A stretch of DNA of 64,000 nucleotides from Paraconexibacter antarcticus (GTDB lineage: Bacteria > Actinomycetota > Thermoleophilia > Solirubrobacterales > Solirubrobacteraceae). The DNA lies in assembly GCF_024220175.1 (NCBI RefSeq), contig NZ_CP098502.1:124001-188000 (forward strand), given 5' to 3'. A program made the translations under genes and the position numbers. Shown here piece by piece: positions 24,603 through 34,047 of the stretch (positions are counted from its first letter, which is position 1; every line of letters starts with the position of its first letter). The notes under the pieces were generated by a model. It was given only the letters and a program-made list of their open reading frames with translations. It was not told the origin of the DNA and ran no database searches.

Positions 24603-25094
24603 TCAGTCGAGCGCGACGAGCTCGAACCGCACGACGCCCGCAGTGATCGTCGCCAGGCCCATCGTGTGGCCGGGAGCGCGGCGCCGTTCGGTCGGCGAGC
24701 CGGGGTTGAAGACCTGGAAGCCGCCGCCGAGCTCGGTGTGCTCCGGCAGGTGCGTGTGCCCGAAGACGACCGCCGCGCAGGCCGGGAAGCGCCGCCGCAG
24801 CCGCGCGGCGCGGTCCTCTGCCGGTCCGGGGATGTGGACCATGCCGATGCGCGCGCCGCCGAGCTCGACCTCGCGGGCCTCCGGCAGACGGGCGCGGACG
24901 GCCGGCCCGTCGACGTTCCCGTGGACGGCGTGCAGCGGCGGCCCGAGCGCCTCGAAGAGGTCGAGCGTCGCCACGTCGACGAAGTCCCCGGCGTGGAGGA
25001 TCGCGTCGGCCGCGCGGCAGCGCTCGAGGCACGCGTCGGGGACGACGCGATCCCCGCGCGGGAGGTGGGTGTCGCTGACGATCGCCACGCGCAT
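24603..25094 (-). CDS. YfcE/MJ0936-type metallophosphoesterase
   Basis: A 163-residue calcineurin-like phosphodiesterase. All metal-binding motifs are there: VAIVSDTHLP (DxH), ILHAGDFVD (GD), AVHGNVDG (GNxD), VFGHTHLP (GHTH) and FNPGSPTERR. Relatives cleave phosphodiester bonds, and their natural substrates are not settled. The ATG at 25094 starts the first strand (MRVAIVSDTH), and a TACGCT hexamer lies 8 bases upstream. Confidence 0.93.
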   Translation of the reverse strand: MRVAIVSDTHLPRGDRVVPDACLERCRAADAILHAGDFVDVATLDLFEALGPPLHAVHGNVDGPAVRARLPEAREVELGGARIGMVHIPGPAEDRAARLRRRFPACAAVVFGHTHLPEHTELGGGFQVFNPGSPTERRRAPGHTMGLATITAGVVRFELVALD

Positions 25095-25102
25095 GGGCGG
25101 CG

Positions 25103-25108
25103 AGCGTA
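25103..25108 (-). promoter_or_regulatory. -10 hexamer of the YfcE-type gene
   Basis: TACGCT on the minus strand, 8 bases before the ATG. Confidence 0.5.
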
Positions 25109-25128
25109 CCGGCGCCCCCGGAAACGCG

Positions 25129-25151
25129 AAACCCGCCACGGGGGCGGGTTT
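25129..25151 (-). terminator. tRNA-Ala(CGC) terminator
   Basis: Perfect 9-base arms aaacccgcc and ggcgggttt with a 5-base loop, just after the tRNA 3' end. On the minus strand the stem ends in TTT. Confidence 0.7.
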
Positions 25152-25160
25152 GCGGGGCGA

Positions 25161-25233
25161 TGGAGCTAAGGAGACTCGAACTCCTGACCTCTGCCATGCG
25201 AAGGCAGCGCTCTACCAGCTGAGCTATAGCCCC
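25161..25233 (-). tRNA. tRNA-Ala (anticodon CGC)
   Basis: A 73-base cloverleaf on the minus strand. The acceptor stem is GGGGCTA/TAGCTCC with one G-T pair, followed by discriminator A. The D-arm is AGCTCAGCTGGTAGAGC, the anticodon stem CTGCC/GGCAG with loop TTCGCAT (anticodon CGC, codon GCG), and the T-arm AGGAGTTCGAGTCTCCT. CCA is not encoded. A hairpin terminator follows. Confidence 0.96.
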
Positions 25234-25358
25234 GGGTGACCATCCATCCTACCGGCGGGCGGCTCCGGGCGGCCGCTCGCGGGCGAAAGTGTCGCACACT
25301 CGTTTGCGTGGGTGCCTCCACGGCTTACGAAGACGGCCGGACCTGCCGATAGCCCGGG

Positions 25359-25364
25359 TAGTCT
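25359..25364 (+). promoter_or_regulatory. Candidate -10 of the GGDEF gene
   Basis: TAGTCT preceded by GGG. It is 65 bases before the ATG at 25430, but only 11 before an in-frame GTG at 25376, which could be an alternative leaderless start. Confidence 0.45.
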
Positions 25365-25429
25365 CGTCCTGGGCGGTGCCGGCGGCCTGCGGGCCGTGGT
25401 TCCCCGTCCGTGACCGGGATGCACCCCGC

Positions 25430-27337
25430 ATGAGCTTCCGCAACCGCCTCACGCTGTTCTTCGTCCTCATCGTCATCGTGCCGATGCTGTCGCTGACGGT
25501 CGTGCTCTTCACGCTCATCGCCGACAACGAGACCGGCAAGCAGGACGCGGGCGTCGCCGCGCGGCAGACCGCGGCGATCCACCTGTACGACGAGGCCCGT
25601 GACGCGGCGGGCAAGGCGCTCGTCCACGTGGGGCGGGACCTCAAGCTCGCGACCGCGCTCCGGGCGGGGGACCAGGTCGCCGCCAGCCGGCGCGCGACGG
25701 TGCTCCTCGACGAGCTGTCCATCAAGCGCATCGTGATCGTCCGCGGCACGTCGCCGTTCGTCGACGTCGGGTCGACGACCGCGGTCTTCCCCGCCACCCG
25801 GCCCCTGACCGACACGGACGGCGCGCCGATCGGGACGCTCCAGGTCTCCACGAGCGGCCCGAAGAGCTACGCGACGCTCGTCAAGCGCGTCACCGGCCTG
25901 AACGTCCTCATCGTCCGCGGCGGCACGATCCTCGCCGACACGCTCGGGGTCGGCGGCCGCGCGCCCGCGCTGCCCGCGAAGCCCGCGACGGTCGAGGTCG
26001 CCGGCGGGAAGTACCGCACCGCGGCGTTCAGGGTGCCGGGCTTCCAGGGGGCGCAGATCCGCGTCGCCGTGCTCGGCTCGACGGCGAAGGTGCGCTCGAA
26101 CGTCCGCCAGTCGCGGCTCTTCGCCGGGGCGCTCCTGTTCGGCTTCTTCACCCTTGCCTTCCTCTTCGCGCTGCTCGTCTCCCGCTCCCTGCAGCGGCAG
26201 ATCGGCGGCTTCCTCGAGGCGGCGCGCCGGATCGGCTCCGGCGACTTCGGCGCGCGCGTGCCGACCGTCGGCAGCGACGAGTTCGCCGAGCTCGGCGACG
26301 AGTTCAACCGCATGTCCGGCGAGCTCGAGAAGAAGATCGCCGAGGTCGAGGCGGAGCAGGCGCGGCTCGCGCTCGCGATGCGGCGCATCGGCGAGACGTT
26401 CGCCTCCAACCTCGACCGCGACGCGCTGCTCGAGATCGTCCTGCGCACGGCGGTCGACGGCAGCGGCGCCGCGGGCGGCCGGGCGACGATCCGCTCCCGG
26501 CCGGAGGCGCAGCTGCACCAGGTCGCGCAGGCCGGGTCCCTCGACGACCTCACCGCCGCGCTGCGTCAGGCCGAGGCGGCGGTGCTCGAGTCGGGCGCGT
26601 CCCGCGAGGTGACCGTCGGCGGCGTCACCGCGCTCGCGCATCCGCTGCGCGCCGTTCAGCAGTCCGAGGAGGACGGCCCGCCGCGCATCACCGGCATCGT
26701 CTCCGTCGCCCGCCCGGGGACGCCCTTCCGCCCGTCCGAGCGCGAGCTCTTCCACTACCTCGCGGGCCAGGCCTCGGTGTCGATCGAGAACGTCGGCCTG
26801 CACGAGCGCGTCGAGCGCCAGGCGGTCACCGACGAGCTCACCGGCCTCGCGAACCGGCGCCGCTTCCAGCAGGTGCTCAGCGGCGAGGTCGAGCGCTCGC
26901 GGCGCTTCGGCCAGCCGGTCGGCCTCGTGATGCTGGACATCGACAACTTCAAGAAGGTCAACGACACCTACGGGCACCCGGCCGGCGACCTCGTCCTGCG
27001 GGAGGTCGCGCGGGTCGTCCGCGAGGCCTCGCGCGAGATCGACGAGCCCGCGCGCTACGGCGGCGAGGAGATGGCGGTCATCCTCCCGGGCACCGACGTC
27101 GAGGGCGCCTTCCAGCTGGCCGAGCGCATCCGCGAGGACATCGCGGAGCTGCGGCTGCCGATCCGCACGGCCGAGGACGAGCCGCTCCGCGTCACCGCGA
27201 GCTTCGGCGTCGCGACCCATCCGCACTCCGCGGCCGACCCCCGCTCGCTCATCGCGGGGGCCGACGCCGCCTTGTACGAGGCGAAACATTCGGGGAAGAA
27301 CCGCACCGTGCGGGCCGCCGAGGTCGCGCAGAGCTGA
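25430..27337 (+). CDS. Membrane diguanylate cyclase (sensor-HAMP-GAF-GGDEF)
   Basis: Predicted c-di-GMP synthase of 635 residues. A first membrane helix (about residues 6-28, LFFVLIVIVPMLSLTVVLF) is followed by an extracellular sensor region to ~230, a second helix (~231-254), HAMP (RQIGGFLEAARRIGSGDFGARVP), a GAF-like domain (~325-455) and a C-terminal GGDEF domain. The active-site loop reads GGEEM (~544-548), with Met replacing the usual Phe but both acidic residues kept. The product-inhibition site RxxD lies five residues earlier (REID). So it should be active and feedback-controlled. The ATG at 25430 sits right before the first helix; a GTG at 25376 would add 18 residues. Confidence 0.92.
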   Translation: MSFRNRLTLFFVLIVIVPMLSLTVVLFTLIADNETGKQDAGVAARQTAAIHLYDEARDAAGKALVHVGRDLKLATALRAGDQVAASRRATVLLDELSIKRIVIVRGTSPFVDVGSTTAVFPATRPLTDTDGAPIGTLQVSTSGPKSYATLVKRVTGLNVLIVRGGTILADTLGVGGRAPALPAKPATVEVAGGKYRTAAFRVPGFQGAQIRVAVLGSTAKVRSNVRQSRLFAGALLFGFFTLAFLFALLVSRSLQRQIGGFLEAARRIGSGDFGARVPTVGSDEFAELGDEFNRMSGELEKKIAEVEAEQARLALAMRRIGETFASNLDRDALLEIVLRTAVDGSGAAGGRATIRSRPEAQLHQVAQAGSLDDLTAALRQAEAAVLESGASREVTVGGVTALAHPLRAVQQSEEDGPPRITGIVSVARPGTPFRPSERELFHYLAGQASVSIENVGLHERVERQAVTDELTGLANRRRFQQVLSGEVERSRRFGQPVGLVMLDIDNFKKVNDTYGHPAGDLVLREVARVVREASREIDEPARYGGEEMAVILPGTDVEGAFQLAERIREDIAELRLPIRTAEDEPLRVTASFGVATHPHSAADPRSLIAGADAALYEAKHSGKNRTVRAAEVAQS

Positions 27338-27400
27338 GCCGCCCTGTCGGCGCGCTCACGCCGGCGCAGCGATCGGTGCACCACCGTCCATGGAGGTGGG

Positions 27401-27406
27401 TAGTGT
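27401..27406 (+). promoter_or_regulatory. -10 hexamer of the Pro/Ala-rich protein gene
   Basis: TAGTGT, 9 bases before the ATG. An imperfect dyad (27381-27399, ccacc...ggtgg) directly precedes it. Confidence 0.5.
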
Positions 27407-27415
27407 TCATCGCTG

Positions 27416-28138
27416 ATGGGACTGCTCGACGACGCCATCCGTGAGCACCTCGAGCTGAAGCGCCTGCACGGCGCGGACGCCACCGAGGTCGCCCGCCAGG
27501 AGCACGAAGCACTCGGCCCCGTGGTCCGGGGGGAGCTCGCGACCCCGCCGCCGGCGAGTCCGGCCTACGCGGACGACGAGGAGGAGCTGCCCGCCGCGCC
27601 GGTCCAGCGCGAGCGCGCCCCCGCCGCACCGCTGCCGCCCGTCGGCGCGCCGTCGGCCGCACCGCCCGTCGAGGCCGCCCCCGGCCCCACCGCCCCCGTC
27701 GTCGCCTCCGATGCCGTCGCCCCGCCTGTGCCCGCATCCGAGCCGCCCGTGAGCCCGGAGCCGGCGGCGTCCACGCCGCCGCCCGCGCCCGTGCCCGCGC
27801 CGGCTTCGCCGGCCGACGGCGGCCAGCCGACCGTCGCCTTCTCGCTCGCCGACCTCGAGGCCGCCGAGGAGGCCGAGGCGTCCGCCGCCGCCGCGCCCGC
27901 GCCGCCGGCCCCGGCGCACCCGGCCGCGCCCGCCCCCGAGCCGCCGGTGCAGGACCTCGAGTGGGACGCCCCGGCGGCGCCGGCCCCCGCGCCGGACCCG
28001 GCGCCGGTCGCCCACGACGTCGTCCCGGCGGACGAGGAGCACGACGAGCTCGAGGAGACCCCGGAGTTCCTCCAGGAGACCCCGGAGCACGACCGGCTCT
28101 GGTTCGAGCAGAAGCCCCCGAAGGACTTCGACTTCTAG
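27416..28138 (+). CDS. Pro/Ala-rich protein with conserved-looking ends, unknown function
   Basis: A 240-residue protein in three parts. A charged, helical N-terminus comes first (MGLLDDAIREHLELKRLHGA), then a ~140-residue linker almost entirely Pro, Ala and Val, and then an acidic, aromatic C-terminus (LEETPEFLQETPEHDRLWF then EQKPPKDFDF). The ends look specific while the linker is low complexity, as in adaptors that hold two partners apart. No signal peptide or membrane helix, so cytoplasmic. It has its own promoter and lies between the diguanylate cyclase and the converging gdh. Function unknown; I recall no named family. Confidence 0.75.
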   Translation: MGLLDDAIREHLELKRLHGADATEVARQEHEALGPVVRGELATPPPASPAYADDEEELPAAPVQRERAPAAPLPPVGAPSAAPPVEAAPGPTAPVVASDAVAPPVPASEPPVSPEPAASTPPPAPVPAPASPADGGQPTVAFSLADLEAAEEAEASAAAAPAPPAPAHPAAPAPEPPVQDLEWDAPAAPAPAPDPAPVAHDVVPADEEHDELEETPEFLQETPEHDRLWFEQKPPKDFDF

Positions 28139-28205
28139 GCCCGCGCCGCGGCGCGCGCCTCCGCGGAGCGGGAGCACGCCGCGGGGCGCGCCCGCGCGAG
28201 CGCGC

Positions 28206-29504
<1,299 letters not shown>

Positions 29505-29613
29505 CGCGCGATCCTCGCATTGTCGAGGGTCCCGGTGGACAACATTTTCGGGCACGCGCCGGACCGGCCGGCGGTGCGCGCCGGCCGCCGTTCCGCGATC
29601 CTGTACGGCGGTC

Positions 29614-31011
29614 ATGGTCGGCATGGATGGCATCGGCGGTGGGGGCGGCGCGTCAGGCGGCCGCGCGGGCGGTGGCGCGAGTGGCGGCGCGAGCGGTGCG
29701 GCGAAGCCGAAGGTCGCGATCGTCCTGCCCGGCGGCGGCGCGCGCGGGGCCTACGAGGCGGGCGCGCTCTCGGTCCTGCTGCCCGCCCTCGAGGCCCGCG
29801 GCGAGGAGATCACGATCGCCTGCGGGACGAGCGTCGGCGCGATCAACGCCGCGTTCGTCAGCTCGATGGCGCAGCGCCCGGCGGCCGAGCAGGCGCAGCT
29901 CGCGCTGGCGCGCTGGCGGGAGATGCGCAAGGGCGACGTCATCAACCCGATCGTCGGCCTCGGGCTGCCGAAGATGCTGCTCCGGTTCGTGGGGGAGATG
30001 CTCGAGATTCCCGGGCTCCGGCTCGCGTCGATCATGGACCCGGCCCCGCTCGCGAGCGCGCTCGACGTGTGGGTCGACTGGGACCAGCTGCAGCAGAACG
30101 TGAAGTCGGGGCGCATGGACGCGGTCTGCGTCATCGCGACGGCGCTCACCCGCAGCGGCCCGGTCGCCTTCGTCCACACGGACGGGAAGGTCCCGCCGAA
30201 CAAGGCCTCGGACGACATCCGCTACGTGCGGGTCAGCCGGCTGCACCGCGACCACGTCCGCGCGAGCGCGGCGATCCCGCTGCTCTTCCCGCCCGTCGAG
30301 GTGACGACGCCCGCGAGCGCCGCCGACTACTACATCGACGGCGGCACGCGGCTGAACTCGCCGATCGCGCCCGCGATCGCGCTCGGGGCCGAGCGGGTCA
30401 TCGTCATCGGCTTCGAGCCCTTCGCGGCGCCGCCGCCCCGGCCCGTCACGCCGGTGCAGCCGCGCCTGGCGGACGTCACCGCGAACGTCATCGACGGCCT
30501 GCTCGTCGACCAGGTCGTGGCCGACCTGCACCGCCTCGCGTCGATCAACACGTTCTACGCCGAGAACGCGGGCGGCGTCGGAGGGTTCTCGCAGTCCGCC
30601 CGCAGCTACCGCTCCTCGCAGGGGAAGAAGCCCTACAAGAAGGTCTCCTACGCACTCGTCGCCCCCGAGCGCAAGGGGGAGATCGGGCAGATCGCCGAGG
30701 AGATCTTCGAGCAGCGCTACGCCGGGTGGCGCGGGGTGCTGCACCCGGACTACCCGCTGATCTCGCGGGTGCTCGGCGGGCGCAGCCGCTCCCGCGGCGA
30801 GCTGCTCTCGTTCCTCATGTTCGACGAGCACTTCACCGAGCGCCTGCTCGACGCGGGCGCGCGCGACGCCCGGCGCTGGCTCGACCGGCACCCGCGCTTC
30901 TGGTGCTCGGACGCCACGCACGACTTCCAGGTCGACCCGACGGGCGTGGACGAGCTGCGCGAGGAGCAGGTCCTCGACGAGTACCGGGCGATGCGGCGCC
31001 GCCAGTCGTAG
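29614..31011 (+). CDS. Patatin-like phospholipase
   Basis: A 465-residue patatin-family serine hydrolase. After a Gly/Ala-rich N-terminus (residues 6-30, low complexity) come the oxyanion loop PGGGARGAYEAG (~39-50), the nucleophile motif GTSVG (~71-75) and the dyad aspartate in YYIDGGTRLNSP (~242). A helical C-terminal part (FEQRYAGWRGVLHPDYPL) extends beyond the catalytic core. It probably hydrolyses membrane lipid acyl chains in the cytoplasm. No signal peptide is seen despite the unusual start. It is followed 26 bases later by an SDR gene with its own -10. Confidence 0.9.
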   Translation: MVGMDGIGGGGGASGGRAGGGASGGASGAAKPKVAIVLPGGGARGAYEAGALSVLLPALEARGEEITIACGTSVGAINAAFVSSMAQRPAAEQAQLALARWREMRKGDVINPIVGLGLPKMLLRFVGEMLEIPGLRLASIMDPAPLASALDVWVDWDQLQQNVKSGRMDAVCVIATALTRSGPVAFVHTDGKVPPNKASDDIRYVRVSRLHRDHVRASAAIPLLFPPVEVTTPASAADYYIDGGTRLNSPIAPAIALGAERVIVIGFEPFAAPPPRPVTPVQPRLADVTANVIDGLLVDQVVADLHRLASINTFYAENAGGVGGFSQSARSYRSSQGKKPYKKVSYALVAPERKGEIGQIAEEIFEQRYAGWRGVLHPDYPLISRVLGGRSRSRGELLSFLMFDEHFTERLLDAGARDARRWLDRHPRFWCSDATHDFQVDPTGVDELREEQVLDEYRAMRRRQS

Positions 31012-31024
31012 GCGCGTCGCGGCG

Positions 31025-31030
31025 TAGGGT
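31025..31030 (+). promoter_or_regulatory. -10 hexamer of the SDR gene
   Basis: TAGGGT, 7 bases before the ATG. Confidence 0.5.
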
Positions 31031-31037
31031 CCCGGGC

Positions 31038-31856
31038 ATGGCCCTTCCCTCCCCGTCGCCCGGCGCGACCGTCATCGTCACCGGCGCGAGCTCCGGCATC
31101 GGCGAGCAGATCGCCCGGCGCCTCACCGACCTCGGCCACGGGGTGACGCTCGTCGCCCGCCGCGGCGACCGGCTCGAGGCACTCGCCACCGAGCTGCGCC
31201 GCGCCACCGGCGTCACCGTCGGCGTCGAGGTGTGCGACCTCGGGGACGACGCCGCGCGCTGGTCGCTCATCGGGCGGATCTCCGAGGCGGACGTCCACGT
31301 CAGCGGCGTCGTCAACAACGCGGGCTTCGGGACCTACGGCCGCTTCGACGGCCTCCCGTTCGACCGCGAGCAGGCGATGGTCCGCCTCAACGTCCTCGCG
31401 CTGCACGAGCTCACCGGCGCGTTCCTGTGGCCGATGGTCGAGGCGGGCGCGGGCGCGATCCTCAACGTCGCGAGCGTCGCGGCCTTCCAGCCGCTGCCGG
31501 GCTTCGCAACGTACGCGGCGACGAAGTCGTTCGTGCAGACGTTCAGCGAGTCGCTCCACGCCGAGCTCGCGGGGACGGGCGTGTCGGTGACGACACTCTC
31601 GCCCGGGCCGGTCGCGACCGAGTTCGGCGAGGTCGCGGGCGTCGGGAACATCGAGGACAGCGCGCCGGGGGGCGCGGTCCCGGCCGGCGACGTGGCGGCG
31701 GCGGCCGTCCGCGGGATGCTCCACGGCAAGCGGTCGGTCGTCCCGGGCGTCGCGACGAAGGGCATGGTGCTCGGCGGGCGCCTCATCCCGCGGACCCTGC
31801 TCCTGCCCGCCGCCAAGCGCGCGGCCGGGGTGCGGCTGCGCAACCCGCAGAAGTAG
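31038..31856 (+). CDS. Short-chain dehydrogenase/reductase
   Basis: A 272-residue classical SDR. The nucleotide-binding TGASSGIGEQIA (residues ~15-26), NNAGFGTYG, the active-site serine region ILNVASVAAF and the YAATK motif (Y159, K163) are intact. The Arg after the second strand (LVARRGDRLEAL) favours NADP(H). The C-terminal ALIPRTLLL-type stretch (RLIPRTLLLPAAKRAAGVRL) resembles SDRs of the YqjQ/DltE-like group that act on lipids or keto-acyl substrates. Substrate unknown. It is followed by a GGCCC tandem repeat and a long dyad. Confidence 0.9.
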   Translation: MALPSPSPGATVIVTGASSGIGEQIARRLTDLGHGVTLVARRGDRLEALATELRRATGVTVGVEVCDLGDDAARWSLIGRISEADVHVSGVVNNAGFGTYGRFDGLPFDREQAMVRLNVLALHELTGAFLWPMVEAGAGAILNVASVAAFQPLPGFATYAATKSFVQTFSESLHAELAGTGVSVTTLSPGPVATEFGEVAGVGNIEDSAPGGAVPAGDVAAAAVRGMLHGKRSVVPGVATKGMVLGGRLIPRTLLLPAAKRAAGVRLRNPQK

Positions 31857-31862
31857 GCCCGC

Positions 31863-31900
31863 GGCCCGGCCCGGCCCGGCCCGGCCCGGCCCGGCCCGGC
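31863..31900. repeat. GGCCC pentanucleotide tandem repeat
   Basis: Seven complete GGCCC units plus GGC, directly after the SDR stop codon and between converging genes. Such a tract can slip during replication and differ between strains. Confidence 0.85.
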
Positions 31901-31949
31901 GCGCGCGGCGCGGCGCCCGGCCCCCGGGGGGCCCAGGCGCCTCCATCGC

Positions 31950-31998
31950 GCCGAAACCCGTTTTTCGTCCCCCAGTCGGGCTCTTGTCGGGTTTCGGC
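31950..31998. terminator. Bidirectional terminator-like dyad
   Basis: Perfect 11-base arms gccgaaacccg and cgggtttcggc are 27 bases apart, between the converging SDR and cyclase genes. A TTTTT run follows the left arm. Confidence 0.5.
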
Positions 31999-32006
31999 TG
32001 TGGGGG

Positions 32007-32855
32007 TCAGCCGGCGGCGGCGACGCTGCGCACGCGCAGCTCGCGCGGGGTGCCCGTGGCCTTGAGGCGCCGGCGGCGGCCGAGGCGGTAGAGGTAGGCG
32101 TGGCCGTCGGCCTCGAGGTGGTCGGCGACCGGGTCGGAGACGAGCACCTCGCCGCCCTTCGCGGCCTCGGCGACGCGGGCCGCGACGTTGACGTCGACGC
32201 CGAGGTAGTCGCCGCCGAGCTTGCGGGGCGTGCCGACGTGGACGCCGGCGCGCAGCTGCGGGCGGTGGCCGCCGACCTCGACGTCCTTCAGCCGCGCCTG
32301 GGCGTCGACCGCGGCGGCGACCGCGTCCTCCGACGCCTGGAAGACGGCCATCAGCCCGTCGCCGAGCCGCTTCACGACGCGCCCGCCGTACTCGGCGATT
32401 GCGTCCTCCTGGGCGTCGCCGACGGCGCGCAGCAGCCGCACGGCCTGGCTGTCCCCGGCGTCGAGCGCCCACGAGGAGAAGCCGACGAGGTCGGTGAAGA
32501 GGATCGTGACCGTCTGGTCGCCGTGGCCGCGGCCGAGCCCCTCCGACAGCGCCTGCCAGACCTGGAGGGCCCCGAGCCCGAGCTCGCGGACGGCGGACGG
32601 GCGCTCGGCGCTCATCGCGGCGAGCTCCCGGCCGATGAGGTCATGCGGGAGGTCCTTCGCGGTCGACAGGGCGTCCCCGTACTGCGCGTCACCGGGCAGC
32701 GCGCGGCGCAGGCGGGTCGCGCTCCTGACGACGACGGCGGCGCCGTCGAGGGCGCTCAGGCGGCCGCGCAGGCCGGCCGCGCCCGCGGGCTCCGCAGGCG
32801 GGACGGGCGGGCCGGCTTCCAGCTCCGGGCGTGGGGGGCGGGGCTCGTCGGGCAC
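32007..32855 (-). CDS. Class III adenylate/guanylate cyclase
   Basis: A 282-residue protein with a class III cyclase catalytic domain in its C-terminal two thirds. ILFTDLVGFSSW carries the first metal-binding Asp, VVKRLGDGLMAVF the second, and YLGVDVNVAARVAEAA the base-selecting Asp plus the transition-state Asn/Arg pair. It should make a cyclic nucleotide, most likely cAMP. The N-terminal ~115 residues form a Pro-rich lead and a helical domain (LGLGALQVWQALSEGLG), with no membrane helix. The GTG at 32855 has TAGCCT 8 bases upstream. Confidence 0.9.
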   Translation of the reverse strand: MPDEPRPPRPELEAGPPVPPAEPAGAAGLRGRLSALDGAAVVVRSATRLRRALPGDAQYGDALSTAKDLPHDLIGRELAAMSAERPSAVRELGLGALQVWQALSEGLGRGHGDQTVTILFTDLVGFSSWALDAGDSQAVRLLRAVGDAQEDAIAEYGGRVVKRLGDGLMAVFQASEDAVAAAVDAQARLKDVEVGGHRPQLRAGVHVGTPRKLGGDYLGVDVNVAARVAEAAKGGEVLVSDPVADHLEADGHAYLYRLGRRRRLKATGTPRELRVRSVAAAG

Positions 32856-32863
32856 GCCCGTGG

Positions 32864-32869
32864 AGGCTA
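32864..32869 (-). promoter_or_regulatory. -10 hexamer of the cyclase gene
   Basis: TAGCCT on the minus strand, 8 bases before the GTG start. It supports that start. Confidence 0.55.
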
Positions 32870-32921
32870 CCGCGCCACGCCCGTCCGCCCCGCCCGGACC
32901 GCGGGGTGGACGGGCGGCGGC

Positions 32922-33929
32922 TCAGGCGGCGACCTGGAGGACGAGCTTGCCGGTGTTCTCACCGCGGAAGAGCTTCAGGAGCGCCTCCGGGAAGGTCGCC
33001 AGGTCGGTGACGACGTCGACCTCGGCCTTTAGCCTGCCCTCGGCCAGCCAGCCCGCGAGCTCGGCCGCCGCCTCCGGGAAGCGCTCGACGTAGTCGAAGA
33101 TGACCATGCCGGTCATCGACGCGCGGTTCACGAGCAGCGCGAGGTAGTTCGACGGCCCGGTGACCTTGCCGGTCGCGTTGTACTGCGAGATCGCCCCGCA
33201 GATGACGACGCGGGCGTGCATCGCCAGGCGGGCGAGGCAGGCGTCGAGGATGTCCCCGCCGACGTTGTCGAAGTAGACGTCGATGCCCTTCGGGCAGTGC
33301 GTCTTCAGGCCGGCGGCGACGTCCTCGTTCTTGTAGTCGATGCAGGCGTCGAAGCCGAGGTCCTCGACGACGTGGCGGCACTTCTCCGCGCCGCCGGCGA
33401 TGCCGACGACGTGGCAGCCCTTGAGCTTCGCGATCTGACCGGCGACGCCGCCGACCGCGCCCGCGGCGCCGGAGACGACGACGGTCTCGCCCGCCTGGGG
33501 CCGGCCGACGTCGAGCAGCGCGAAGTAGGCGGTCAGCCCGGTCATGCCGAGCACGCCGAGGTAGACGGGCAGCGGGACCTTCGACGGGTCGACCTCCGTC
33601 ACGCCCTGGCCGTCGGAGATCGCGTGCGACTGGACGCCGAAGGCGCCGGAGACGTGGTCGCCGACGGCGAAGCCCGGGTGGCGCGAGGCGACGACCTCGC
33701 CGAGCGCGCCCGCGCGCATGACCTCGCCGATGCCGACCGGCGGGATGTAGGAGCGCGCGTCGTTCATCCAGCCGCGCATCGCCGGGTCGAGCGAGATGTG
33801 GCTGACGGCGACGAGGAACTCGCCCTCACCCGGATCCGGGAGCTCCTCCTCGCGGTACTCCCAGTCGCTGTCCTTCGGGAGGCCGACGGGGCGGGCGGCG
33901 AGGCGGAACTGACGGCTGACGGTGCTCAT
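32922..33929 (-). CDS. NADP-dependent oxidoreductase, CurA/YncB-like MDR
   Basis: A 335-residue zinc-free medium-chain reductase of the leukotriene B4 12-hydroxydehydrogenase/CurA group, which reduces the double bond of alpha,beta-unsaturated ketones and aldehydes with NADPH. The N-terminal HISLDPAMRGWMND, the GMTGLTAYFALLDVG helix, the nucleotide loop VSGAAGAVGGVAGQIA and YFDNVGGDILDACLARL are all typical. It is divergent from the secreted-protein gene; TAGGTT lies 6 bases before the ATG. Confidence 0.92.
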   Translation of the reverse strand: MSTVSRQFRLAARPVGLPKDSDWEYREEELPDPGEGEFLVAVSHISLDPAMRGWMNDARSYIPPVGIGEVMRAGALGEVVASRHPGFAVGDHVSGAFGVQSHAISDGQGVTEVDPSKVPLPVYLGVLGMTGLTAYFALLDVGRPQAGETVVVSGAAGAVGGVAGQIAKLKGCHVVGIAGGAEKCRHVVEDLGFDACIDYKNEDVAAGLKTHCPKGIDVYFDNVGGDILDACLARLAMHARVVICGAISQYNATGKVTGPSNYLALLVNRASMTGMVIFDYVERFPEAAAELAGWLAEGRLKAEVDVVTDLATFPEALLKLFRGENTGKLVLQVAA

Positions 33930-33935
33930 CGGGAC

Positions 33936-33941
33936 AACCTA
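33936..33941 (-). promoter_or_regulatory. -10 hexamer of the MDR reductase gene
   Basis: TAGGTT on the minus strand, 6 bases before the ATG. Confidence 0.5.
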
Positions 33942-33990
33942 CCCGGCGCGCGGCGGGTACCCGCCGGGGGTCGTCCCCGGTCGACGATCG

Positions 33991-34019
33991 TGAGAGCCCC
34001 ATGAGAGCGGCGTGTGAGC
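33991..34019 (+). promoter_or_regulatory. Direct repeats upstream of a secreted-protein gene
   Basis: TGAGAGC at 33991 and again at 34002 (11 bases apart), then TGAGC at 34015. The 11-base spacing is one helical turn, as in direct-repeat sites of OmpR/PhoB-type regulators. A 16-base palindrome (33951-33966) lies further upstream. Confidence 0.35.
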
Positions 34020-34047
34020 GTGCGCGCGCCAGGGCAGAGTCAGCGGC

